Origin: JBGFRR01 sp041695045 | Lineage (GTDB): Bacteria > Bacteroidota > Ignavibacteria > UBA10030 | DNA length: 5,750 nucleotides | Direction of reading: 5' to 3' | Assembly (NCBI GenBank): GCA_041695045.1 | Contig: JBGFRR010000009.1 | Coordinates: 1-5,750 of the forward strand | Shown here: positions 1 through 5,509 of the stretch, piece by piece | Layout: every line of letters starts with the position of its first letter | Position numbering within the stretch: the stretch's first letter is position 1 | Notes under the pieces: model-generated | What the model was told of the DNA's origin: nothing | The model's database searches: none | The model's input: only the letters and a program-made list of their open reading frames with translations | Translations under genes and position numbers: made by a program

Positions 1-1
1 C

Positions 2-115
2 GTCGAGCAAGGCATTGAACGCTACCAACAACGTTTCAAAGAACAACAGCTTAGGTGGCTACACAAACAAGCCAAATCGCTTGGATTACAAATTATTCCA
101 GCTTCATGTCAGTAG
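2..115 (+). CDS. C-terminal end of a probable transposase (5' part outside window)
   Basis: An open frame enters from the left edge and ends at TAG (113-115), giving 37 residues. The residues are strongly basic and glutamine-rich (VEQGIERYQQRF... then ...KQAKSLGLQIIP) and resemble the amphipathic helical tails that close many insertion-sequence transposases, where a YxxRxxEQ-like helix is followed by a K/R-A-xx-LG segment. I cannot assign an IS family from this tail alone. It is convergent with ccmF, whose stop lies 82 bases away, so it is not part of the ccm operon. It could instead be the end of another helical protein, but the second transposase remnant at the other end of the ccm cluster makes mobile DNA plausible. 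Confidence 0.45.
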   Translation, partial: VEQGIERYQQRFKEQQLRWLHKQAKSLGLQIIPASCQ

Positions 116-151
116 CAGTAAGGGAGTTACGCTACAACTTCAAGACCAAAC

Positions 152-181
152 GTTCAGGCGAGGGAGGGTGAACAGCTGAAC
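152..181. repeat. Weak inverted repeat between convergent genes
   Basis: GTTCAG (152-157) can pair with CTGAAC (176-181) across an 18-base loop; a nested alternative pairs GTTCA with TGAAC at 169-173. Read on the minus strand, the arm is followed by GTTTGGTCTT, so it could act as a poor terminator after ccmF, or be part of an IS end. The stem is short and AT-mixed. The rest of 116-197 shows nothing else I can support. Confidence 0.2.
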
Positions 182-197
182 CTTCGAATACAAGTAT

Positions 198-2549
198 CTA
201 CTGAGGTGTCCAGCGATCGTGTTTCAGCCGTGCTTCTTCGACGCGATGGATAATGGTGAGGAGGAAACCGATCACGAGCGTCACCGTTCCCACCCACACG
301 AGATTAATGTACGGCTTGAGACTGGCTTCGACAAGAAGAGTCTCTCCTTTTTGCTCTGATGTTTGTGGTAACCGTACTGTTAACTCGACCTTGGATTTCG
401 ATTTGTCTTCGCGGTCGGGCATTAAGCGAGCAATGGCGAGCTGATAGGTTGATTGATCGCCGGTGGTGTACCTGGAGGGAACAAACTCCGGTCCCTGCGG
501 AGTGTTCTTCATAAGCAGCTTAAGCGGTGTTGTGCGCGTACCTTCTCGCACTACGATATCCACACCAATGGTGAAGTCCTTTCCTTCTAACATCGCGCCC
601 TGCTGCACATTGCTGAAATCAAAATCGACGAATCGCACGTGCAACGAACCCACTGCTTGTTCTTCCCCCTGCAGCAACTCGAACGTCTCCTCGGGGGCTC
701 GCCCTCCTTCTTCTAACGAGAGCGGAGCGACGTAGAAATCTTTCGTGAAAAAGTTAATGAGGTCAGGATGCCGCATGATGCCTTTCGTGAACTCGCTGTA
801 GTACATCGTCGGAGCGACTGTCCGCTTCACACCCTCCCGCTCCACTTCGATGGTGAATGCATATTTCTCACGCTCGTACGGATGATAGCCCACGTACGTC
901 ATCCGATAGCCCAACGCTTCGACCGTCTTGCCGCGCTCCAGAGCGACAGTCAGGCTATCGTCATAACGCTCGGACGTCACAAACCCAAGACACATCAGCG
1001 CGATGCCGACGTGCGCAATCGACCCACCTACAAACTTTGGATTGCCGCGGAATATCTTATAGCCGACCTGCAGATTGGCAAACAGCGAGAAGGCAGAACA
1101 AAATGTGAACACGAGGATGAGAAATTCATCCGTGCCGAGCATGATGAGCACCAGCGCGGTCGTTCCCAATGCCAACACTGTCGGAAGTGCCATACTTTTG
1201 AGAAGCGACCCGGTTTTCGAGTGCTTCCACCAGAGTAACTGTCCGATGCCGGAGAGAAAGGTAATGGCAATGCCCAACGGAAGGGTTGTCTTCACATAGT
1301 AGTTAATCTCGACAGCTGAAGCTACTCCTTTGAAAATCGTCGTGATGATGGGAGACGAGGTGCCGATGATGACGAAGATTGCAACAAAGCTCAACGCGAA
1401 TGCACCGAGGAACAAGGCGAATTCCCGCGAGACAATCGAATGCTCAACCGGAATCTTCGGCATCTCGCGCATCCGGTAGAAGAGCATCCCAAATCCCAAA
1501 CTCGCAAACAGCGCTATGCATCCGAGTAAGAGCCAATAGACCCACATACCGGGGTCGACAAACGAGTGGACGGACGTGTCTCCCAGCACACCACTGCGCG
1601 TCAGGAACGTGCTGTAGAGAACGGTCAGAAAGGCAAGGATGCTCAGCGTGAAGTTCGTTCTCACAAACGCGCCGCTCTTTCGCTGCGTGAGTGTCGTGTG
1701 GATCGCCGCAAGGCAAAGCAGCCATGGAATGAGCGAGGAGTTTTCCACGGGATCCCAAGCCCAGTAGCCGCCCCAGCCGAGCGTCTCGTACGCCCAGTAG
1801 CCGCCGAGGATGATACCGAACCCCAACGCCATCGCGCCAAACACCGACCACGGCGTGGCGACGCGAATCCACGAGTGGTAATCACGCTTCATTAGCCCCG
1901 CAACCGCATGAGCGTAGGGCACTGCCATCGCCGAGAATCCGACAAAGAGAATTGGCGGATGGATCACCATCCAATAATTCTGCAATAACGGATTCAAGCC
2001 CCTACCTTCAACGGGAAATTGAGCCCACACACTGCGCGCAGCGTCCAATATGATGTAGTTGGTTACGCCCGCTGGTACCGGACCGGAATGGATGAGGTCG
2101 TTGGGGAAGGTGTTCCAGACGTACTCAAAGGGATTCTTCACAACGAGCATTAACAGAAGGATCGAAAGGATGAGCGAGTACACCGACATAACCTCCGGCT
2201 CGTAGGCTTTCTTGGAGGCGTACACCATGAGGAATACGCCGATGATCGCTGTGAACAGGGCCCACAGCATGAAGCTCCCTTCCTGGCCGGCGTAGAAGGT
2301 AGCGATCAACAGTGGAAGTGGGAGGTCGGTCGAGCTGTAGTTCCAAACGTAGGTGTACTGAAACTGATGCGTCAAGATGAACGAGAGAAGTATCGCCGAC
2401 GCGATCATCAGCGAGATGACGGCAAGATGGAAGCTGCCGCGCGCCGCCACGAGCCACCGTTCCGATTGCTCGCGATGCACCCGGTAGTAAAAAAACGCAG
2501 CCGCAAGAGCCGCGAGAAACGCTACTTTGACAACGATGCCACCAATCAT
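198..2549 (-). CDS. ccmF: Cytochrome c heme lyase subunit CcmF (variant System I)
   Basis: A polytopic inner-membrane protein of 783 residues that takes heme from holo-CcmE and attaches it to the CXXCH motif of apocytochrome c outside the membrane. The family core is complete: AGQEGS near residues 87-92, HPP with H197, the WWD motif WGGYWAWDPVEN at about 259-270, H284 in the next membrane span, VHSF with H328, and H513 in a late span. H197 and H328 match the two periplasmic histidines, and H284 and H513 the two membrane heme b ligands, of E. coli CcmF. About 14-15 membrane segments fill residues 1-525, and a last one lies at about 749-767. Between them is a soluble domain of about 215 residues, roughly twice that of E. 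coli CcmF (total 647). The ATG start is preceded by AGGAAGG right after the ccmE stop, 19 bases upstream. The frame is intact. Confidence 0.95.
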   Translation of the reverse strand: MIGGIVVKVAFLAALAAAFFYYRVHREQSERWLVAARGSFHLAVISLMIASAILLSFILTHQFQYTYVWNYSSTDLPLPLLIATFYAGQEGSFMLWALFTAIIGVFLMVYASKKAYEPEVMSVYSLILSILLLMLVVKNPFEYVWNTFPNDLIHSGPVPAGVTNYIILDAARSVWAQFPVEGRGLNPLLQNYWMVIHPPILFVGFSAMAVPYAHAVAGLMKRDYHSWIRVATPWSVFGAMALGFGIILGGYWAYETLGWGGYWAWDPVENSSLIPWLLCLAAIHTTLTQRKSGAFVRTNFTLSILAFLTVLYSTFLTRSGVLGDTSVHSFVDPGMWVYWLLLGCIALFASLGFGMLFYRMREMPKIPVEHSIVSREFALFLGAFALSFVAIFVIIGTSSPIITTIFKGVASAVEINYYVKTTLPLGIAITFLSGIGQLLWWKHSKTGSLLKSMALPTVLALGTTALVLIMLGTDEFLILVFTFCSAFSLFANLQVGYKIFRGNPKFVGGSIAHVGIALMCLGFVTSERYDDSLTVALERGKTVEALGYRMTYVGYHPYEREKYAFTIEVEREGVKRTVAPTMYYSEFTKGIMRHPDLINFFTKDFYVAPLSLEEGGRAPEETFELLQGEEQAVGSLHVRFVDFDFSNVQQGAMLEGKDFTIGVDIVVREGTRTTPLKLLMKNTPQGPEFVPSRYTTGDQSTYQLAIARLMPDREDKSKSKVELTVRLPQTSEQKGETLLVEASLKPYINLVWVGTVTLVIGFLLTIIHRVEEARLKHDRWTPQ

Positions 2550-2568
2550 ACGTGCCGATTCCTTCCTG

Positions 2569-2958
2569 TTACAGCGACTCTTTTACGGCTGATGCGTCGC
2601 CCTCGTACTTCGAAGGGCACTTCGTGAGAACATTCGAGGCATAGAACACGCCATTATCGAGCTTCCCCTTTGCAACCATGCTCGTGGCAATCTCGAAGTT
2701 ATTCGGCTTCGCTCCCGCAAGCACAACGGGCATTACCCGCCCTTTCTCATCACGCATCGAGAACAGAAACTGTCCCTTCTCGGCGTCGAAGCGCGTCTCG
2801 GCTTCCTTCACCCATTCTCCCTTCACCTGAATGGTTCGCTCCACCCGTTCTGCCATGGTGAAGTCGCCGTACTCAACATTCGACTCTAAGAAATTGACAA
2901 CCCCTGCGATCAGGCCGGCAACAACGACAACAACGGCAAGAATAATCTTTGCATTCAT
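2569..2958 (-). CDS. ccmE: Periplasmic heme chaperone CcmE, cysteine (CxxxY) variant
   Basis: A 129-residue membrane-anchored heme chaperone that accepts heme from the CcmABCD complex and passes it to CcmF. An N-terminal anchor spans about residues 4-24 (ILAVVVVVAGLIAGVVNF), followed by a small beta-barrel (OB-fold) domain at about 30-112 that includes the usual VKGEWV strand, and a short tail. The heme-attachment motif is C114-P-S-K-Y118 (bases 2605-2619), with cysteine replacing the histidine of classical HxxxY CcmE (H130 in E. coli). This is the established CxxxY subtype, reported together with absence of CcmH in some archaea and bacteria. At 129 residues it is shorter than E. coli CcmE (159), mainly in the tail. 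The start follows the ccmD stop by 4 bases, with an AAGGGA ribosome site inside the end of ccmD. Confidence 0.95.
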   Translation of the reverse strand: MNAKIILAVVVVVAGLIAGVVNFLESNVEYGDFTMAERVERTIQVKGEWVKEAETRFDAEKGQFLFSMRDEKGRVMPVVLAGAKPNNFEIATSMVAKGKLDNGVFYASNVLTKCPSKYEGDASAVKESL

Positions 2959-2962
2959 GATA

Positions 2963-3100
2963 TTATCCCTTCTTCAGCATGTTCTCAAGCTTCGTGATTT
3001 TCCGATCCAGTCGAATCAGATATGCGACAATCCCAACCCACACGAGCAGCACAACTCCTAACACAATATACAATTGATGGTCATGCAGGAACGCTTCCAT
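2963..3100 (-). CDS. ccmD: Small membrane protein CcmD
   Basis: A 45-residue ORF starting MEAFLHDHQLYIVLG and ending at TAA. It has a short N-terminal segment, one hydrophobic span at about residues 10-29 (YIVLGVVLLVWVGIVAYLI), then a basic, coiled tail (RLDRKITKLENMLKKG). This layout (one helix followed by a charged tail with a leucine-spaced helix) and its place between ccmC and ccmE identify CcmD, which in E. coli stabilises CcmC-CcmE and is needed for release of holo-CcmE from the CcmABC complex. It overlaps the end of ccmC by 20 bases, and AAGGG inside ccmC serves as its ribosome site. At 45 residues it is shorter than the E. coli protein (69), but small CcmD forms are common. Confidence 0.85.
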   Translation of the reverse strand: MEAFLHDHQLYIVLGVVLLVWVGIVAYLIRLDRKITKLENMLKKG

Positions 3101-3818
3101 GGTCGGCCCTTGCTTGTTCAAGGTGATGTTCGCATCGCGCAAGGCGAACGCGTAGATGGTACATCCAGAAGTACAACAGCATGAAGCCCGTCAGAGCGAT
3201 CAAAAAGATCACCAACATATTCGTTGCTATCTTGAGCTCTATCACGGGTCCTTTCCCTTCGATATCGCCTTTTGCACCGGGATGGAGGCCGGTCATCAGA
3301 CGCGGCATGACAAAGATCAAGAACGGTACCGTCAGCCCGGCAATGCTTGCGTAGACCGCCGAGAGCCGCGCCCGCTTCTCCTCAGAATCTAACGCCGAGC
3401 GCAAAGCAAAGTACGCCCCATAAATCAGCAGCAGAATGAAAATCGATGTCTGACGAGGATCCCAATTCCAGAACGACCCCCAGTTGAACTTCGCCCACCA
3501 CGCTCCGGTCACCGTGGCAAGCGCGCAGAACAACAAACCCAACCCCGCCGCGGAAACCGACCTGATGTCGTAATCCAAATCTCGTTTGCGGAGATACTGG
3601 ATTCCAAAGAACATGGCCGAGAGGAATGCAACAACGGTCGTCCATGCCATCGGGACGTGGAAAAAGATGTTGCGCGCCTTGTCTTCGAGGCCGGGAATGA
3701 CCGGGAACTCCAACCAGCTCTGCGGTGATGGCGAAAGGGGAATAGCAATCCCCGCGACCAGCACAAACGTCACCAACGTGACCGCACCATATTTCGCAAG
3801 CGTTGTCAGTCGTTCCAT
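3081..3818 (-). CDS. ccmC: Heme-handling membrane protein CcmC
   Basis: A 245-residue inner-membrane protein of the heme-handling family, the same length as E. coli CcmC, that presents heme to CcmE for covalent attachment. Six membrane spans are visible. The WWD motif WGSFWNWDPRQTS lies at about 113-125, flanked by H54 (FFHVPMAW) and H179 (GLHPGAKG), which correspond to the two periplasmic axial histidines (H60 and H184) of the E. coli protein. The frame extends further upstream to 4148, but that part overlaps ccmB in another frame and reads as non-membrane sequence, so I chose the ATG at 3818, where MERLTTLAKYGAV begins the first span. It overlaps the end of ccmB by 13 bases and has only a weak ribosome site, suggesting translational coupling. 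A basic tail of about 25 residues follows the last span. Confidence 0.95.
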   Translation of the reverse strand: MERLTTLAKYGAVTLVTFVLVAGIAIPLSPSPQSWLEFPVIPGLEDKARNIFFHVPMAWTTVVAFLSAMFFGIQYLRKRDLDYDIRSVSAAGLGLLFCALATVTGAWWAKFNWGSFWNWDPRQTSIFILLLIYGAYFALRSALDSEEKRARLSAVYASIAGLTVPFLIFVMPRLMTGLHPGAKGDIEGKGPVIELKIATNMLVIFLIALTGFMLLYFWMYHLRVRLARCEHHLEQARADHGSVPA

Positions 3819-4477
3819 ACCGAGTCGAAGAGAAGATAAGAACCCGCCGTCATGACCATAATATACGAAATCAGAATTTGGAATTCCCCCAACGATTGAG
3901 CAATGCTGTCTCCCTCCAGCGCTCCGGCCGTCGCTTTCATCACCGTCATAAGCAGGGGAATGAGCACGGGGAACGAGAGAACGGGATACAACGTGCCGCG
4001 TGCGTTCGCTTTCGCAATAATGGCTGCCAGAATGGTTGACGCCGACGCCAGCCCAACGCTGCCGAGAAAAACCGTCAGCAGGAACGTCTCCACGCTGCGC
4101 ACAATGAAGCCGGGAAATACGAGCACGAACAACACCGTGATGGCACAAGTTAATAGCAGCGTGAGGGAGATGTTAAAGAGCAACTTGCCGAAATACACAA
4201 CCGATGGCGAAGCGACAAGCTGCAGCGTCATCGTGGTGCCGCGCTCTTCCTCACTCACGAACGTTCGGGAAAGTCCCGACATGGCGGCAAAAAACACGAC
4301 CACCCAGAAGAATCCGGCAAGCATCGCCGACGTAGGTTGGTCGGTGCGCAACGCAAAGAGCACAATGACGACAGCCGTCACAACAAACATCACCAACGCA
4401 TTGACAGCGTAGCGAGTTCGAAGCTCCGACCGAACATCTTTCAACAGCAATGCGTATGTGCTTGACCAGGCGCTCAT
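3806..4477 (-). CDS. ccmB: Heme exporter permease subunit CcmB
   Basis: A 223-residue ABC-transporter permease (E. coli CcmB is 220) that pairs with the ATPase CcmA; ATP use by CcmAB drives release of heme-loaded CcmE from CcmC-CcmD. Six hydrophobic spans are visible from about residue 25 to 215. The family motif FVSEEERGT (about 73-81) precedes LVASPSVVYFGKLLFN, the cytoplasmic loop that contacts the ATPase. The start chosen is the ATG at 4477, which gives MSAWSSTYALLLKDVRSELR, a typical CcmB opening, with GAGGTG ten bases upstream. The frame opens 23 codons earlier at 4546, but that stretch is arginine- and cysteine-rich and comes from the IS110 debris. No ccmA precedes it here. The first codon overlaps a TGA in another frame (ATGA, 4474-4477), as expected if another gene once ended there. 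Confidence 0.93.
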   Translation of the reverse strand: MSAWSSTYALLLKDVRSELRTRYAVNALVMFVVTAVVIVLFALRTDQPTSAMLAGFFWVVVFFAAMSGLSRTFVSEEERGTTMTLQLVASPSVVYFGKLLFNISLTLLLTCAITVLFVLVFPGFIVRSVETFLLTVFLGSVGLASASTILAAIIAKANARGTLYPVLSFPVLIPLLMTVMKATAGALEGDSIAQSLGEFQILISYIMVMTAGSYLLFDSVWND

Positions 4478-4487
4478 ACACCGTGTG

Positions 4488-4493
4488 CACCTC
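4488..4493 (-). promoter_or_regulatory. Ribosome binding site of ccmB
   Basis: GAGGTG on the minus strand, ten bases before the ATG at 4477. It supports this start over the more distant in-frame start at 4546, which lies in the GC-rich IS110-derived region. Confidence 0.6.
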
Positions 4494-4505
4494 GCTTGCC
4501 TCGAA

Positions 4506-4658
4506 TCACTGGGGCCCCGCTGAGCGGGGCACCAGCGCCGCAGCACCCGGCACCACCGTGGCGTGATACAGCTCTCCGCCTCGACAAAGAACTGTTACCG
4601 TCCATGCTCGCATGTGGACGTCCAGGCCGACATAAATCGGCTGTGTTGTACGTTTCAT
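4506..4658 (-). pseudogene. 5' fragment of an IS110-family (DEDD) transposase
   Basis: A 50-codon frame begins MKRTTQPIYVGLDVHMRAWT and continues VTVLCRGGELYHATVVPGAA. The YVGLDVHxxxWxV segment is the N-terminal signature of the IS110 family, and D13 is the first acidic residue of its RuvC-like DEDD active site. A full transposase would have about 320-400 residues, with further DEDD residues and a C-terminal domain containing a catalytic serine. Here the resemblance ends at about residue 43, exactly where the palindrome at 4510-4534 starts, and the frame then stops at TGA. The fragment cannot be an active transposase. It points toward ccmB and occupies the usual place of ccmA. The typical lysine after VH is methionine, which is compatible with decay. 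Confidence 0.75.
4510..4534. repeat. Near-perfect GC-rich palindrome at the IS110/ccmB junction
   Basis: TGGGGCCCCGCT (4510-4521) and AGCGGGGCACCA (4523-4534) are 12-base arms around a single central G, with one mismatch (4513 against 4531). As RNA the core would fold as a 7-pair all-GC stem, GCCCCGC/GCGGGGC, with a 3-base loop. No T-run follows on either strand, so it is not a standard intrinsic terminator. It marks the exact place where transposase similarity is lost. It may be the palindromic target or end of the element, since several IS110-family members are known to insert in REP palindromes. Confidence 0.7.
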
Positions 4659-4678
4659 ACAATTCCAATGCCACGACA

Positions 4679-4707
4679 AAAATACGGCAAAGGCGGCAAA
4701 CAATCAA
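4679..4707 (-). promoter_or_regulatory. Possible promoter reading toward ccmB
   Basis: On the minus strand, TTGATT (4702-4707) and TATTTT (4679-4684) are separated by 17 bases, each matching 4 of 6 positions of the sigma-70 consensus. The downstream box continues as TATTTTTG, which also fits the Bacteroidota -7 form TAnnTTTG. It sits about 20 bases upstream of the IS110 fragment start, where a transposase promoter is expected, and would drive transcription into ccmB. The match is weak, and the palindrome at 4510-4534 lies between it and ccmB. Confidence 0.25.
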
Positions 4708-4755
4708 CCAGACTTTCTTAAGATTTGGAAGGGGCTCTCAATGTTAGTACCTCTC

Positions 4756-4787
4756 CGCCGAAGGCGTTCGCCTGCCTACGGGGCAGG
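4756..4787. repeat. GC-rich double hairpin, possible dispersed intergenic repeat
   Basis: CGCC-GAA-GGCG (4756-4766) is followed by CCTGCC-TACGG-GGCAGG (4771-4787). An alternative stem, GGCG-TT-CGCC (4763-4772), would exclude both. Neither strand shows a T-run directly after the hairpins, so a terminator is not well supported, although on the minus strand they lie about 100 bases downstream of the restriction enzyme stop. Hairpins with CTGCC...GGCAG arms are common as dispersed intergenic repeats in some genomes; only one copy is in this window. Confidence 0.5.
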
Positions 4788-4885
4788 GAGGTTTTCCACT
4801 TGTACTGCTCACCGCATCTTCCCGCGCGTCTTCCTACCTTTTTCTTTCAATATAGGTTCTGTTATGCGCAGTTGCGGTTTGTGCT

Positions 4886-5509
4886 CTATGTGCGTCGCCA
4901 GACCTTCTCGCCGACCATCATCTTCCCACGATGCTCGTCTCTCCATTTCTCGGGGATACCCATTTGGTACTTGATAGTGGCCTTAGGAGAGACACCGAAA
5001 ACTTTAACGATCTGTGCACCAGTGAGGAGAATGAGGGTAACAACTTTGCATGCGGGAGGTGGGGCAAGCGCAATCAGATAACGTATTTCTTTTACTTTCA
5101 GTTGAAGCTGACGATTCCACGTTTCGTTGATTACGTCATCTGCGCCAGGGTGGTAACGTCCAAAGTCAACTGTAATACTTTTGCCTGTGTGATGTTTGAT
5201 TTCAAGAGCTTGATGGCGTATGTCGGGGAACAAGCCTCCGCCTGATGGGTAGTTGTACCCAAGTCGCTTGGCAACCTCGAACTCAAACCAGTGCCCCTTT
5301 GGACGGACTTCAAGGATTCGACCGTTTGCATCTGTTGGGGCATCAATTGACATCAGGTCTTCGGTGAGGATGGCAAGTTCCTCGAGCGTGTAGAGAGTTC
5401 TTTTTGTGGGAGGCTGGTTTGCTAAACTGTTTGCATCTTCCAAATCCGTCTGGTATATGAGTTTTTTCTTTTTGTTCGCGGACGACAAGAGAGCGGGTCG
5501 AGATGTCAT
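4886..5509 (-). CDS. Probable type II restriction endonuclease, PD-(D/E)xK fold
   Basis: A 207-residue soluble protein. The nuclease signature is clear: P95-D96 in GGGLFPDIRHQ, then E103-I-K105, six residues later (PD...ExK), preceded by a helix with conserved-looking acids (GHWFEFEVAKRLGY, about 72-85) that often supply a further metal ligand. SGGGLFPDI followed by LEIK and then SITVDFGRYHP is the strand-turn-strand core seen in many type II restriction enzymes. The N-terminus is lysine-rich (ANKKKK, 11-16), and the C-terminal part (about 155-207) has a basic region that may bind DNA. I do not recognise its sequence specificity. It starts inside the stop of the upstream methyltransferase-like gene (ATGA, 5506-5509), so the two are probably co-translated. 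GC content sampled here is about 42%, well below the ccm genes. It is probably intact, though a truncated C-terminus cannot be excluded. Confidence 0.75.
   Translation of the reverse strand: MTSRPALLSSANKKKKLIYQTDLEDANSLANQPPTKRTLYTLEELAILTEDLMSIDAPTDANGRILEVRPKGHWFEFEVAKRLGYNYPSGGGLFPDIRHQALEIKHHTGKSITVDFGRYHPGADDVINETWNRQLQLKVKEIRYLIALAPPPACKVVTLILLTGAQIVKVFGVSPKATIKYQMGIPEKWRDEHRGKMMVGEKVWRRT

Larger units (their letters stand above)
4659..4885. other. Non-coding stretch upstream of the IS110 fragment
   Basis: About 227 bases between the IS110 fragment start and the restriction enzyme stop. No frame looks like protein: the longest ones are rich in Arg, Pro, Cys and Ser with no domain pattern. 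It contains a possible promoter (4679-4707) and GC-rich hairpins (4756-4787). In IS110-group elements the left non-coding end upstream of the transposase encodes the bridge RNA, so part of this stretch could be a left-end remnant; I cannot find the element boundary by eye. Confidence 0.4.

Noticed and set aside
768..1238. 156-codon plus-strand frame inside ccmF
   Set aside because: Antisense shadow of a well-supported gene; its His, Arg and Cys-rich composition shows no domain pattern.
1444..1872. 142-codon minus-strand frame inside ccmF
   Set aside because: Shifted-frame shadow of the WWD region of ccmF, with no independent start signal.
3819..4148. A 110-codon upstream extension of the CcmC frame
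   Set aside because: It overlaps ccmB in another frame, lacks membrane character, and CcmC from 3818 already has the exact family length and N-terminus.
3903..4412. 169-codon plus-strand frame opposite ccmB
   Set aside because: Antisense shadow; its Thr/Asn/Ser-rich content mirrors the hydrophobic codons of CcmB.
4478..4546. A 23-codon upstream extension of ccmB
   Set aside because: It reads through the palindrome and IS110 debris as Arg/Cys-rich sequence, and the ATG at 4477 has a good ribosome site and a typical CcmB N-terminus.
4725..5081. 118-codon plus-strand frame across the GC-rich hairpins
   Set aside because: Starts in repeat sequence and ends antisense to the restriction enzyme; its Arg/Ser/Pro/Cys-rich translation looks like hairpin-derived noise.
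5461..5478. A-rich runs near the start of the nuclease gene as a phase-variation or frameshift site
   Set aside because: The runs are only five and six bases, interrupted by G, and the reading phase does not fit a -1 slippery heptamer.
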